A stretch of 16,388 bases of DNA from Treponema sp. (lineage in GTDB: Bacteria > Spirochaetota > Spirochaetia > Treponematales > Breznakiellaceae). The stretch is from NCBI GenBank assembly GCA_031255615.1, contig JAIRSD010000279.1:1-16388 (forward strand), in the 5' to 3' direction. The notes beneath the pieces are model-generated. The model saw nothing but the letters and a program-made list of their open reading frames with translations. It made no database searches and had not been told where the DNA came from. The position numbers and the translations under genes are program-made. Shown in pieces: positions 6,850-15,041 of this stretch (within the stretch, counting starts at the first letter, position 1; the number at the start of each line of letters is the position of its first letter).

Positions 6850-6859
6850 ATGTATACAT
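6850..6859. promoter_or_regulatory. Perfect 10-bp palindrome upstream of the DUF4037-like gene
   Basis: ATGTATACAT is fully self-complementary and lies 14 nt before the chosen start codon at 6836. A dimeric repressor could use such a site, but no -10/-35 pair can be placed with confidence and no regulator gene is adjacent. Confidence 0.25.
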
Positions 6860-6949
6860 GATACAAGGATACCATCATAATGACGAAGGGGAAAGAATAG
6901 GGAAACGGCGGCGTCCCGTTTGGAAAAGTCCGGGCATCAAGGGTAGGTT

Positions 6950-7038
6950 GGGCGCATCCCCGCCTGCGGCGGGGACCGGGCTATCCGCTCTAACAAAAAC
7001 CCTGCGGGTTTTTGTTGGCCGCTCCTATCCCTTGCGCG
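6950..7038 (+). repeat. Interspersed repeat, middle copy with hairpin insert
   Basis: This copy keeps the start GGGCGCATCCCCG, the hairpin CCCCGC/GCGGGG, GGACCGGGCTATCC and the end CTCCTATCCCTTGCGCG found at 15835-15941. The middle of the repeat is replaced by a perfect 11-bp hairpin with a TGC loop (6992-7016, arm AACAAAAACCC). It occupies the divergent intergenic region between 6836 and 7121. Confidence 0.7.
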
Positions 7039-7120
7039 CTCGCTGTGCCCCGCCCTTCCTCGCTTACCGGCGGGAACGGCGCAGCTCCCCGATGCAAACG
7101 GACCGGGAGTAAACTGAGCA

Positions 7121-7726
7121 TTGCTGGATATGGGAAGGAAAGGAAAGGATAAAAACGGCGGGCCCCTCCATTTCGCGGTCCTCATCCCCCACCGGGACTG
7201 CAGGAGGCTGCTGCGTTCCTGGAGCGGGGAACTCTTCGCCGCCGGTTATTGGGGGGCATGGTCCTTCCCCCAGGCGGCGCCCCTGGCCCTGCTTTCCGCC
7301 CCCCTCGCGGAGGAGGAACTCCGGGAGCTTGCCCGGAATCTGCGCCGCCGCAGCCTGGAGGGAGGCCGGGACGGTATGCTGCGGGGCGGAGCGCCGGCGG
7401 TTCTATCCCTGGACCCTCCGGGGATAGGGCCCCTGAAGATCTACGGCCCGGCCCTGGAACTCCGGGTCGAGGCCGGGGATTTCGGCGCCGGGGAAGGAAA
7501 AATCACGGCCCTTTTCCCCCCCCTCCTGGGCTGCGCCCTCCTGGAAGGCCCCGAAAGCGGGGCCCCGGAAAACCGGGGGGGCTTCGCGTTCCGGGCCGCC
7601 GCGGTCGCCAACATGCGCTACCGCCCCCTTCCCGCCGGGGATCCGGCCTATTCATTTTCCTGGAAAATCGGAGAACCCCGGTGGCTGCCGTCCTGCCGCC
7701 CGGCCCGCCGCGGCGGAGGGGGCTGA
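7121..7726 (+). CDS. Conserved-looking protein of unknown function
   Basis: A 201-residue, Gly/Ala/Pro/Arg-rich product, apparently cytoplasmic with no signal peptide or helices spanning the membrane. Features include HFAVLIPHRD near residues 17-26, a central KIYGPALELRVEAGDF segment, and a C-terminal ANMRYRPL ... YSFSWKIGEPRWLP block. The overall alternation of strands and the opening AVLIPHRD recall 2H-phosphodiesterase/LigT-like proteins, but the two HxT/S motifs are absent, so I do not assign that family. The start is TTG at 7121 with GGGAG (7105-7109) 11 nt upstream; ATG at 7130 is an alternative without a nearby site. Its TGA overlaps the ATG of the DUF167 gene by one base (TGATG), so the two genes are translationally coupled. 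Confidence 0.6.
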   Translation: MLDMGRKGKDKNGGPLHFAVLIPHRDCRRLLRSWSGELFAAGYWGAWSFPQAAPLALLSAPLAEEELRELARNLRRRSLEGGRDGMLRGGAPAVLSLDPPGIGPLKIYGPALELRVEAGDFGAGEGKITALFPPLLGCALLEGPESGAPENRGGFAFRAAAVANMRYRPLPAGDPAYSFSWKIGEPRWLPSCRPARRGGGG

Positions 7727-8034
7727 TGGCGGAAACGGCGTGGCTCAGGGTCAAGGACGGCGCGGTCCAGCTTGACATAAAAGCCCAGCCCGGCGCGTCA
7801 AAGACCGAGGTCGCCGGCCTTAAAGACGGGAGGCTGAAAATCAGGATCGCCGCCGCCCCGGAGGACGGCAAGGCCAACGACGAACTCCGCCGCTTCCTCG
7901 CCGCGGTTCTGCGCTGCCCCCGGGGAAAGGTAACGGTGCTGCGGGGGGAAAAATCCCGGCTTAAGACGCTCTCCGTCCCCCTCGCCTTCCGGGAAAAGGC
8001 GGAGGCCCTGGGGGAGAACAGGAAGATCCCTTAA
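7726..8034 (+). CDS. DUF167 / YggU family protein
   Basis: A 102-residue product starting MAETAWLRVK matches the small DUF167 (YggU-type) domain from end to end. Recognisable parts are QPGASKTEV (about 21-29), DGRLKIRIAAAPEDGKAND with the characteristic A-P-x-D-G-K-A-N core, and the C-terminal VTVLRGEKSRLKTL motif. Family members are single alpha/beta domains of unresolved function, widely conserved in bacteria and archaea. The ATG at 7726 overlaps the stop of the upstream unknown gene, so both are expected on one mRNA. Length is normal for the family. Confidence 0.9.
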   Translation: MAETAWLRVKDGAVQLDIKAQPGASKTEVAGLKDGRLKIRIAAAPEDGKANDELRRFLAAVLRCPRGKVTVLRGEKSRLKTLSVPLAFREKAEALGENRKIP

Positions 8035-8060
8035 AACCGGGCGGAAAATTAGCGCGGAGG

Positions 8061-8084
8061 GCCCCCCGGCGTTTCGCGGGGGGC
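8061..8084. terminator. GC-rich hairpin at a convergent gene junction
   Basis: A CCCCCC/GGGGGG stem with a G bulge continues into GCG/CGC around a TTT loop. It lies between the stop of the DUF167 gene (8034) and the stop of the convergent binding-protein gene (8099). Neither side has an immediate T-run (AATTTT-like sequence on the minus strand begins about 10 nt away), so termination is plausible but not classical. Confidence 0.4.
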
Positions 8085-8098
8085 GCCGGACCGGGGGG

Positions 8099-9157
8099 CT
8101 ATTGGCCCGCGGCCTGTTTAAAGGCGGTCCAGACCCGCTCGTGTTCCTCCTCCGCTTCCTGGCTTATTCCCCGGATGGTTTCCATGTCGGTGTTAAACCC
8201 CGTGGGGAGGGTAAGGAAGACCCGGTACTCCGGGTTTATCAGGGGGTCGGAGGCGCTATAGGTGCAGTAGTAGCCCAGATGTTCAAAACACCGGGCCCCC
8301 CGCCGGGCGTCGAGGATGTAGTCAAGGAACGCCAGGGCTCCCTGGGCGTTGGGGGCCTTGACGGGGATAAAGGCCCCCATGAGGCCGTAACCGATTCCCT
8401 CCTCGGGGAACACCATCTTGAGTCCCGGCCTGGCCATCATGGACCGGGTCACCTGGTCGGTGTACATGACCGCCCCGAAGACTTCCCCGGAGATCAGATC
8501 CTCGTCCAGGAAATCGTCTTTGATGATCCTGACGTTCGGCGCCAAATCGATCATCAGCCTCCCCGCATCGGCGATTACCCGGGGGTCGGACTCGTTGTAG
8601 CTTTTTCCCATCACCTTAAGGGCAATGCCGTTAATCACCCGGGGATTCGCGGTTACCCCCAGGCTGCCCCGGAGGGAGCTGTCCCACAGATCCCGGTAGC
8701 CGGTTATCGGCTTCTTGATCGCCGCGGGATCGTACACGATGGTCTGCACCCCCGCCCCGTAGGGGACCGTGTACTCGTCGTTGGGATCGTAGAAGGGGCG
8801 GCGGTAAAGGGGGTTGATGTTGCCGTAGTTGGGGATTTTTGACTTGTCGAGTTTTTGCAGCAGCCCCTCCGCGACGGCGGCCTCTATGATATAGTCGTCG
8901 GCTATTATCAGGTCGTAATCCCCCCCCTTGGCGGTCCGCAGCCGGGTCAGCATGGTTTCGTTGCTGTCGAAGTTTATATAGTTTATCTTCAGCCCCGTTT
9001 CTTTTTCGAATTCCGCCAGAATATCCTGGGGAAACATTTCCTCCCAGGTATAAATGGTCAGCCGTTTCGCGTCCCTTTTTCCACCGGCAAAAAGCAGTCC
9101 GGGGATAAGAAAAACGCCCAGGAAAGATAAAATAAAGAAGACCCGTTTCTTTTTCAT
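8099..9157 (-). CDS. potD: Polyamine ABC transporter substrate-binding protein (PotD-like, paralogue 1)
   Basis: A 352-residue periplasmic binding protein. A Sec signal (MKKKRV..., cleavage probably after LLFAG around residue 25) precedes the mature start RLTIYTWEEMFP, where the Trp matches the polyamine-contact Trp region of PotD. Further landmarks are IADDYI (about 86-91), YTVPYGAGVQTIVY and MYTDQV. There is no lipobox cysteine. PotD/PotF proteins deliver spermidine or putrescine to the PotBC permease; the exact polyamine cannot be told. The ATG overlaps the potC stop as ATGA and is served by AAGGAG within the potC 3' end. It is the last gene of the operon and shares about half its residues by eye with the paralogue at 13760-14827. 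Confidence 0.9.
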   Translation of the reverse strand: MKKKRVFFILSFLGVFLIPGLLFAGGKRDAKRLTIYTWEEMFPQDILAEFEKETGLKINYINFDSNETMLTRLRTAKGGDYDLIIADDYIIEAAVAEGLLQKLDKSKIPNYGNINPLYRRPFYDPNDEYTVPYGAGVQTIVYDPAAIKKPITGYRDLWDSSLRGSLGVTANPRVINGIALKVMGKSYNESDPRVIADAGRLMIDLAPNVRIIKDDFLDEDLISGEVFGAVMYTDQVTRSMMARPGLKMVFPEEGIGYGLMGAFIPVKAPNAQGALAFLDYILDARRGARCFEHLGYYCTYSASDPLINPEYRVFLTLPTGFNTDMETIRGISQEAEEEHERVWTAFKQAAGQ

Positions 9158-9963
9158 AAAGCAGCTCCTTGATGTTTATGTTTATTCCGGATGCCATAAC
9201 CGGAGATAAGGGCGGAACAGAGGGAAAGAAGGGCGGTTAAGATAAACAGCAGCGTACAGAGGGCGTTGATCTTCGGCCTCACCCCCACCTTCAACTGGGT
9301 ATAGATTCTAATGGGCAGGGTGTTGGTATGGGGGCCGGTAACAAAAATACTGATGATCACATCGTCAAAACTCATGGCGAAGGAAATGAGCATCCCCGAA
9401 ACGACGGCGGGCATCACGAGGGGCAGGATAATATCGACGAAGGCCCGCCATTCCCCCGCCCCCAGATCCCTGGCCGCCTCCACAAGGCTCTTGTCCAGGC
9501 CCTCAAGCCGGGCCTTTACCAGGAGGAAGACGTAGGGAATACACATGGTGGTATGGGCGATCACCAGGGTTACCATCCCGAAGGGAAGGGAAAGGAAGGC
9601 GAAGAAGGCCAGGGAGACCATGCCCATTATGATTTCCGGGGTAATAATCGGGAGAACCGCCAAAAATTCGACGGTCCTGGCGCCGGGAATTTTGGCCCGG
9701 GTCATTCCCGACGCGGCCAGAACCCCGATAAGGGCGGCAAAAAGGCTGGAGAGGATCCCCAGGACCAGGCTGGTTAAAAGGGAACTAAACAGGGAACGGT
9801 CCTTGAAAAGCTCCCCGTACCAGCGCAGGGAAAAACCTCCCCAATCCGTACTCAGCCGGTTTTGATTGAAGGAGTAGACAATGACCAGGAGGATGGGCAG
9901 ATACATCAGCGTGAGTATTACCGCCAGATAGAACTTTGACAACAGGGCCGCCCCTCTTTTCAA
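9154..9963 (-). CDS. potC: Polyamine ABC transporter permease PotC
   Basis: With a TTG start at 9963 the product is 269 residues with six predicted membrane helices, the usual PotC size. The N-terminal FSLRWYGELF motif (45-54) is typical of PotC. The EAA loop that docks on the ATPase is EAARDLGAGEWRAFVDIILP (162-181). The TTG start is preferred over an ATG at 10032 because it overlaps the potB stop (TTTGA) and follows TTGGAGGGG at about 7 nt; the longer form would need 70 nt of overlap and an implausible basic N-terminus. The stop overlaps the potD ATG by 3-4 nt. It forms the membrane channel with PotB. Confidence 0.88.
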   Translation of the reverse strand: MKRGAALLSKFYLAVILTLMYLPILLVIVYSFNQNRLSTDWGGFSLRWYGELFKDRSLFSSLLTSLVLGILSSLFAALIGVLAASGMTRAKIPGARTVEFLAVLPIITPEIIMGMVSLAFFAFLSLPFGMVTLVIAHTTMCIPYVFLLVKARLEGLDKSLVEAARDLGAGEWRAFVDIILPLVMPAVVSGMLISFAMSFDDVIISIFVTGPHTNTLPIRIYTQLKVGVRPKINALCTLLFILTALLSLCSALISGYGIRNKHKHQGAAL

Positions 9964-10820
9964 ACCAGCCCCTCCAATTCTCCGCTGCCGCCGCAGAGAC
10001 GGCCAAGGACGCGGTAGAGATACATAAAACAACTGGTCAGCAGCATCAGCACCACGCTCAGGGCCGCGGCGAAGGGCCAGTCGTGGCCCTGCAAAAGCTG
10101 CTCATGGATAAGGTTCCCCACCAGCACTATCTTGTTGCCCCCCAGGATGTCGGCGATAAAAAAAAGCCCCATGGAGGGAATAAAAGTTAAGACGACGCCG
10201 GAAAAAAGCCCCGGCATGGTCAGGGGCAGGGTAACCGTAAGAAAAGCCCGGGGCGCCGAAGCCCCCAAGACCCGGGCGGCCTCCACCAGACTCCAGTCCA
10301 TCTTTTCGGCGCTGACGAAGACCGAATAGATCATAAAGGGCAAAAGGACGTAGATCATCCCCGTGACCACCGCGGGATAACTGTAGAGGAGCCGCAGGGG
10401 CGAGCCGATAAAACCCAGGGACATAAGAATATTATCCAGGATCCCGTTGGAACGGAATACGATGATCCAGCCGTAAAGCCGCATCAGGGAACTGGTCCAG
10501 AAGGGGATGATCAGGATCAGCATGACCCTGCTCCGCCAGGGGGCGGAAAGTTTGGCCATCATATAGCCGAAGGGATAGCCGAAAAAAACGACCAGGACGG
10601 TGGAAACAAGGGCCAGCTTTATCGACTGGGAAAAGGCGGCGGCATACTCCGGAATGGCGATGCGCCGGTAATTCCGCAGGGTAAGATCCAGGGCCGCCCC
10701 CAGATTCCCCTCCCGCCGCAGGAAGCTCAGGACCAGCATATATAAGAGGGGCCCCAGGACAAAAATCAGGGTGAAGATGTACAAGGGCAGGGCCATGGCA
10801 AAGGCCGTCCGCTGTTTCAT
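9960..10820 (-). CDS. potB: Polyamine ABC transporter permease PotB
   Basis: This 286-residue integral membrane protein has six predicted helices and an EAA coupling loop EAARVLGASAPRAFLTVTLP (180-199). A GYPFGYMMAK segment at 81-90 lies at the end of a helix as in PotB/PotH permeases. It pairs with PotC and couples to PotA. The ATG at 10820 overlaps the potA stop in an ATGA arrangement, and its stop overlaps the potC TTG start. Length and topology are normal for the family. Confidence 0.9.
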   Translation of the reverse strand: MKQRTAFAMALPLYIFTLIFVLGPLLYMLVLSFLRREGNLGAALDLTLRNYRRIAIPEYAAAFSQSIKLALVSTVLVVFFGYPFGYMMAKLSAPWRSRVMLILIIPFWTSSLMRLYGWIIVFRSNGILDNILMSLGFIGSPLRLLYSYPAVVTGMIYVLLPFMIYSVFVSAEKMDWSLVEAARVLGASAPRAFLTVTLPLTMPGLFSGVVLTFIPSMGLFFIADILGGNKIVLVGNLIHEQLLQGHDWPFAAALSVVLMLLTSCFMYLYRVLGRLCGGSGELEGLV

Positions 10821-11818
10821 GGCTCCCCGCTTTCCTCCACCGGGACCGCGCGGGCCGGTTCCCAGCTTACCCGCACGTCCTGCCCAAGCTCCACGGGCCA
10901 GTCAAAACCTTGACGGCTGGCGGTAACTTCCTCCCCCGTATCTTTAAGGACCGCGCTTATCCGCAGTTGGCCTCCGGCGAATTGCTTCTCCGTCACCACG
11001 GCAAGGCGTCCGGCGGGCCGGGCCGGATCCGGTTTTTCCAAATTTATCCATTCGGAGCGGATTGCCAAAAGACGGCCCTCCGGGCCCTGTTCCCGGAGGA
11101 TGTTGGCGTTGCCGACAAAACGGGCGGCAAAACTGGTCCGGGGCCGGTCGTAGATCTCCTTGGGGCTTCCCAACTGCTCGATGGCCCCGTCCCGCATCAC
11201 GGCGATACGATCCGACATGCTCAAGGCTTCCTCCTGATCGTGGGTGATGTAAATAAAACTAATCCCCAAACGCTTCTGCAAACCCTTGAGTTCAACCTGC
11301 ATCTGGCGGCGGAGCTGCAAATCCAGAGCCCCCAGGGGTTCGTCCAGGAGCAGCACCTTGGGAGAATTAACCAGGGCCCGGGCCACCGCGATCCGCTGCT
11401 TTTGGCCGCCGGAAAGCTCTCCGGGCATACGGCGCTCGTAGCCGGGAAGCCGCACCATCTCCAGGGCCCGCCGTACCGCCTCCTGTATCTCCTTCCGGGG
11501 CCTGCCCTTTATTTTCAGGCTATACCCGATATTAGCCGCCACGTTCATGTGGGGGAAAAGGGCGTAATTCTGAAAAACCATGTTCAAGTCCCGGAGGTTG
11601 GGTTCTTCCTCCGTCACGTCCCGGCCCTCAAGATAAACCCGGCCGGCGTCCGCCTGTTCCAGCCCGGCGATGATCCGCAGGGTAGTGGTTTTTCCGCAGC
11701 CCGACGGCCCCAGGAGGGTAACAAATTCCCCGGCCTCAACGGAAATGTCTATCCCCTTAAGCGCCGGTACGGCGCCGAATTGCTTGGTAATTCCCTCCAG
11801 GCGGAGCAGTTCAGCCAT
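10817..11818 (-). CDS. potA: Polyamine ABC transporter ATPase PotA
   Basis: A 333-residue ATP-binding subunit with every expected motif. Walker A is GPSGCGKT (37-44), the Q-loop Gln83 lies in VFQNYALFPH, the signature is LSGGQKQR (135-142), Walker B is VLLLDEP (155-161), the D-loop is GALD and the switch His193 is in ITHDQEEA. A TOBE-type C-terminal domain (about 235-333) is present and ends slightly earlier than in the 378-residue E. coli PotA. The ATG overlaps the stop of the CNBD-antiporter gene by 8 nt (ATGGCTGA), so the importer is translationally coupled to it. It energises polyamine uptake through PotBC. Confidence 0.93.
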   Translation of the reverse strand: MAELLRLEGITKQFGAVPALKGIDISVEAGEFVTLLGPSGCGKTTTLRIIAGLEQADAGRVYLEGRDVTEEEPNLRDLNMVFQNYALFPHMNVAANIGYSLKIKGRPRKEIQEAVRRALEMVRLPGYERRMPGELSGGQKQRIAVARALVNSPKVLLLDEPLGALDLQLRRQMQVELKGLQKRLGISFIYITHDQEEALSMSDRIAVMRDGAIEQLGSPKEIYDRPRTSFAARFVGNANILREQGPEGRLLAIRSEWINLEKPDPARPAGRLAVVTEKQFAGGQLRISAVLKDTGEEVTASRQGFDWPVELGQDVRVSWEPARAVPVEESGEP

Positions 11819-13733
11819 AGAAGAAATATCCCATGCCGCCGTATACCAAAAAACTCAGAACGGTGATGCCGATAACGTAGGGCAGCTTGGTCTGGTAATA
11901 GACAATGGGATTGATGCCCAGCATGGGCCCCTCAAAAAATATGTCTCCCATGGCGATTTCATTGCCGGCAAAACCCGCGGCGCAGACCGCCCCCACAAAG
12001 AGACCCAGATCCATCCCCATGTTCCGCCCCAATTCCAGGGCGATGGGTATCCCCAGGGCGTACATGGCCCAGGGGTTGTCAAAAAAGGCCCCCACCATGG
12101 TACAGATGGCGAAAATCAGGGCCGGGAGGATCCACGCCTGGCCCCCGATCATACTCCGCACCGTGTTGTTGAGCCACTCGGAAAAGCCGATCTCCTCGAT
12201 CCCGGCGGCGAAAACGCTGGAGGCGACGAACATGATAATGGGGGCCAGCATGCTCTCAATGCCGAACACCAGGTTGTCAAAAAACTGGTCGGGAGTCATG
12301 TAACGCTGGGAGCAATAAAGAAGGAAGGTGAAAATCAGGGTAATCAGCATGCCGTAGAGCACGTTCACCGACAGGGTTCCGCTTTCCAGGGTTCCCGCGA
12401 TTACCGAGGAGGCGATCAGGATCAGGATGGGCAGGATCAGGTTTATCACCTTCCCCCGGTTCGGGGAATCCCGGTTTTCGCCGATCGCGGTTCCCTCCGG
12501 CCACAGGGCCCCCCCTTCCTTTACCCGAATCAGGCCCTTTTTCAGGACCCCCACCGGGGGTATCAGGCCGAAAATCAGGAGAAGGATGAACGCCAGGGCG
12601 AAAAGGGCGGAAAAATTATACCGGACCGCCTGGAAAAAAATATCCCGCCGGCCCCCGGCGTTTACGATGATCCCCGTAAGGTAAAGCCCCGTCACGGAAA
12701 GGGGGCTGAGGATGCAGAGGGCCATGGGAGTCATCCCCAGGACGACGGCGGACTTTTCCCGGGCCGTTTCTTTTTGATCCGAAAGGGGGGTAAAACAGGC
12801 GCCGTTGATAAGGATGCTCAAATATTCATCAATGGCGATAAGGACCATGGAGAAAAAAGCGGAAAGGAGGATCCCCCTGCCGGTTTTTATCCGCCTTTCC
12901 ACCGCGTATTTAAGGGCGTTGATGCTGCCGGACGCGGAAAACTGCCGGGTGAGGACCCCCATGAGGAGGACCATCAGGATCAGGCCGGCGTTTTCCCCCA
13001 GGGCGCTGATCACATGATCCGTATAAACGCCGATAAAGCCCGTCCGGGCCTGCATAATCGAAATGTAGAATCCCGACAGGACTATCGATTCCAGGGCCCG
13101 GCGGGTTATCATAATGTAAAGCACCAGGAATATGATGGGGGAACAGATCCACATGACCCGGAAGGGCCCCGCGGACAGTTCCGGGGTAAAGAGGAAAAGG
13201 TTAAAAAAGATAAGAAACACCAGGTAATAATTGACAAACAGGGACAGGGGGCCCTGGGCCTTCCCCCCGGCGGCGGAACCCAGACCGCGGCGGGAATTGA
13301 GGATTCGGATCAGGCTTTGGTACTTTTCGGTGGCCTGGGCGTAAACGCTTTTCAGGAAAAGGCTGTAGATTCCCGGATGGCTCCGGGTAAGGACGTGGAG
13401 CACCCTGGTGCTGAGCTCGTAGACCTGGAGCGCCCCGTTGGCCTGGACATCCGCCATCCGCTTGTCGCCGGTAAGGGCGGCGTATTCCCCAAAATAGCTT
13501 CCCGGCTGAAGTTCGTTCAGGACCTGATCCTTGCTTCCCAGAACAAGGACCGCCCCGGATTCGATAAAGTACATGCCCTGGGAATTATCACCGGCGCGGC
13601 AGACGTAGCTTCCGTGGGCATACTCCTTCAAAACCAGACGGGACATCACATAATCCAAAATTCGGCTCTCCTTGGCCGAATCCTCCAGCTTGAAGAAATT
13701 TCTGATGTATTCTCGAGTTATCGTCTGCGTCAT
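11811..13733 (-). CDS. Fusion of a cyclic-nucleotide-binding domain with an NhaC-type cation antiporter
   Basis: A 640-residue protein. Residues about 20-120 form a cNMP-binding domain: GSYVCRAGD (41-49), MYFIESGAVLVL, and the phosphate-binding cassette FGEYAALTGDKRMADVQA (81-98). The cyclic-phosphate ligands E83 and R92 are present at the nine-residue spacing of PKA-type domains. From about 165 onward there are roughly a dozen hydrophobic helices resembling the NhaC Na+/H+ antiporter family. IDEYLSILINGACFTPLSD and REKSAVVLGMTP match the NhaC DDYAN...REK region. A hydrophilic linker sits in the middle of the membrane domain (about 400-440). It lies between potD2 (26 nt upstream) and potA (8-nt overlap). 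Cyclic-nucleotide control of cation or polyamine exchange is inferred. The start lacks a strong ribosome site. Confidence 0.8.
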   Translation of the reverse strand: MTQTITREYIRNFFKLEDSAKESRILDYVMSRLVLKEYAHGSYVCRAGDNSQGMYFIESGAVLVLGSKDQVLNELQPGSYFGEYAALTGDKRMADVQANGALQVYELSTRVLHVLTRSHPGIYSLFLKSVYAQATEKYQSLIRILNSRRGLGSAAGGKAQGPLSLFVNYYLVFLIFFNLFLFTPELSAGPFRVMWICSPIIFLVLYIMITRRALESIVLSGFYISIMQARTGFIGVYTDHVISALGENAGLILMVLLMGVLTRQFSASGSINALKYAVERRIKTGRGILLSAFFSMVLIAIDEYLSILINGACFTPLSDQKETAREKSAVVLGMTPMALCILSPLSVTGLYLTGIIVNAGGRRDIFFQAVRYNFSALFALAFILLLIFGLIPPVGVLKKGLIRVKEGGALWPEGTAIGENRDSPNRGKVINLILPILILIASSVIAGTLESGTLSVNVLYGMLITLIFTFLLYCSQRYMTPDQFFDNLVFGIESMLAPIIMFVASSVFAAGIEEIGFSEWLNNTVRSMIGGQAWILPALIFAICTMVGAFFDNPWAMYALGIPIALELGRNMGMDLGLFVGAVCAAGFAGNEIAMGDIFFEGPMLGINPIVYYQTKLPYVIGITVLSFLVYGGMGYFFYG

Positions 13734-13759
13734 TTCGGTTTATCGCGGCGGCGGAGAAA

Positions 13760-14827
13760 CTAGAACTTCGGCCCCAGGGCCGTAGTAAAGGCATCCCAAA
13801 TACGGGTATGGGCGGCCTCGGCCTCCTCGGTAAGATTCATCATAAGTTCGTAGTTCCCAAACTTATTCACCACATGGCCGTCCCGTTCCTCCGTGGGCAG
13901 GAGCAAAAAGGGCCGGTATTCGGGTCTTATATACGATTCCGAACCGGAAAAGGTGCAATAATACCCCAGGTATTCGAAGCACCGGGCCCCCCGCCGGGGT
14001 TCCATGATGGCGTTGAGGAACCAATGGGCCGCCTCCGGGTTGGAGGCGTTGACGGGAATAAAGGCGGGCATGATCCCAAAACCGATTCCCTCCCGGGGAT
14101 AGACCATCCGCAGGCCTGGATTCTTAATCAGGGACTTAAAAACCTGATCCGTATACATCAGCGCCGCGTCAATATCGCCGGCCAGCATATATTCGTCCAG
14201 ATCGTCGTCCTGAAAAACGGCCACATTCGGCGCCAGCCGCAGAAGCCTCTCCCCCGCGGCGTTGATAACCCCCGGATTCATCTCGTTGTAGCCCATGCCC
14301 ATGACTTTCAGGGCCATGCCGTTTACCACCCGGTAATTGGCGGGGATCCCCAGCCGGTCCTTCAGGGCGGGGTTAAAGAGGTCGGTAAAGCCCTGGATGT
14401 CGAAATTCACCTTATCGGGGTTGTACACGATAGTCTGAACCCCCGCCCCGTAGGGCACCGTATATTCGTTATCGGGATCGTAAAACTGGTGCTGGTAAAA
14501 GGGATTCACGTGCCGCAGGTTGGGCAGCATCCTTTTGTTTAATTTCTGGGCAAGACCCTCGGAAATGACAAATTCGACGATGTAGTCGTCGGCGATCACC
14601 AGATCGCAGCCGCCCCCCTCGGCCATTTCCAGGGCCACCAGCATTTCCTCGTTAAACTCAAAGGTCTTCAGCACCACCTCCACACCGGTCTCCTGGGCAA
14701 ATTCCTCTAAAATCTCCTGCGGTATCATTTCCTTCCAGGTATAGATGACCAAATTTTTTTTCTGGGCAAAAAGAAGGGTCATGGGCAGGAAAAAAAGACA
14801 AACCGCGATAAACCAATTTTTCTTCAT
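13760..14827 (-). CDS. potD: Polyamine ABC transporter substrate-binding protein (PotD-like, paralogue 2)
   Basis: A 355-residue binding protein with a Sec signal (MKKNWFIAV..., cleavage likely after LLFA). The mature part begins KKNLVIYTWKEMIPQEIL. It shares with the other operon paralogue the blocks IADDYIVE, DNEYTVPYGAGVQTIVY, NGMALKVMG, LAPNV, MYTDQV, RRGARCFE and LGYYCT. Divergence is greatest in the N-lobe loops and the C-terminal 40 residues, which could change ligand preference. The ATG at 14827 follows GGGGAG at about 8 nt. As first gene of the pot cluster it is likely made in excess of the membrane subunits, as expected for a binding protein. Ligand is probably a polyamine; which one is unknown. 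Confidence 0.9.
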   Translation of the reverse strand: MKKNWFIAVCLFFLPMTLLFAQKKNLVIYTWKEMIPQEILEEFAQETGVEVVLKTFEFNEEMLVALEMAEGGGCDLVIADDYIVEFVISEGLAQKLNKRMLPNLRHVNPFYQHQFYDPDNEYTVPYGAGVQTIVYNPDKVNFDIQGFTDLFNPALKDRLGIPANYRVVNGMALKVMGMGYNEMNPGVINAAGERLLRLAPNVAVFQDDDLDEYMLAGDIDAALMYTDQVFKSLIKNPGLRMVYPREGIGFGIMPAFIPVNASNPEAAHWFLNAIMEPRRGARCFEYLGYYCTFSGSESYIRPEYRPFLLLPTEERDGHVVNKFGNYELMMNLTEEAEAAHTRIWDAFTTALGPKF

Positions 14828-15041
14828 ATCAAACGCTCCCCGATTTAATAATGAGTTGTTCGGAAACCTCGGTTTCCAATCAATGCCCCTTTGAAAACAC
14901 GGAAAACACGGGTTTCCCCGGAAATCCCGCGTTTTCGCGGGGCTTGTTCAATAGCCGCCGGATTACCGAACAAGTCCAATATCGTTTCTTAGATTGTCGT
15001 CCGGCTATTACCCGAAAACCCGGCGGATTTTCATAATATGT
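14828..15041 (-). promoter_or_regulatory. Structured leader/promoter region upstream of the pot operon
   Basis: No gene fits here. Palindromes include GGAAACCTCGGTTTCC (14862-14877), an imperfect GGGTTTCC/GGAAATCCC pair (14910-14928) and CCCGCG/CGCGGG with a TTTT loop (14926-14941). CTTGTTC/GAACAAG flanks an 18-nt insert (around 14943-14974). AATAGCCG near 14950 can also pair with CGGCTATT near 15003, so alternative folds are possible. None is followed by a T-run, and no convincing -35/-10 pair was found. The pot operon may have its promoter here or be read from the rlpA promoter. Confidence 0.4.

Noticed and set aside
11670..13763. Very long plus-strand frame (697 codons) opposite the antiporter gene
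   Set aside because: It lies antisense to the CNBD-NhaC gene. The product is rich in Gly, His, Asp and Gln with no domain, and the minus frame has clear CNBD and transporter motifs plus operon overlaps.
14926..14941. Terminator of the rlpA-like gene
   Set aside because: The hairpin has only a 6-bp stem and no T-run on either strand.
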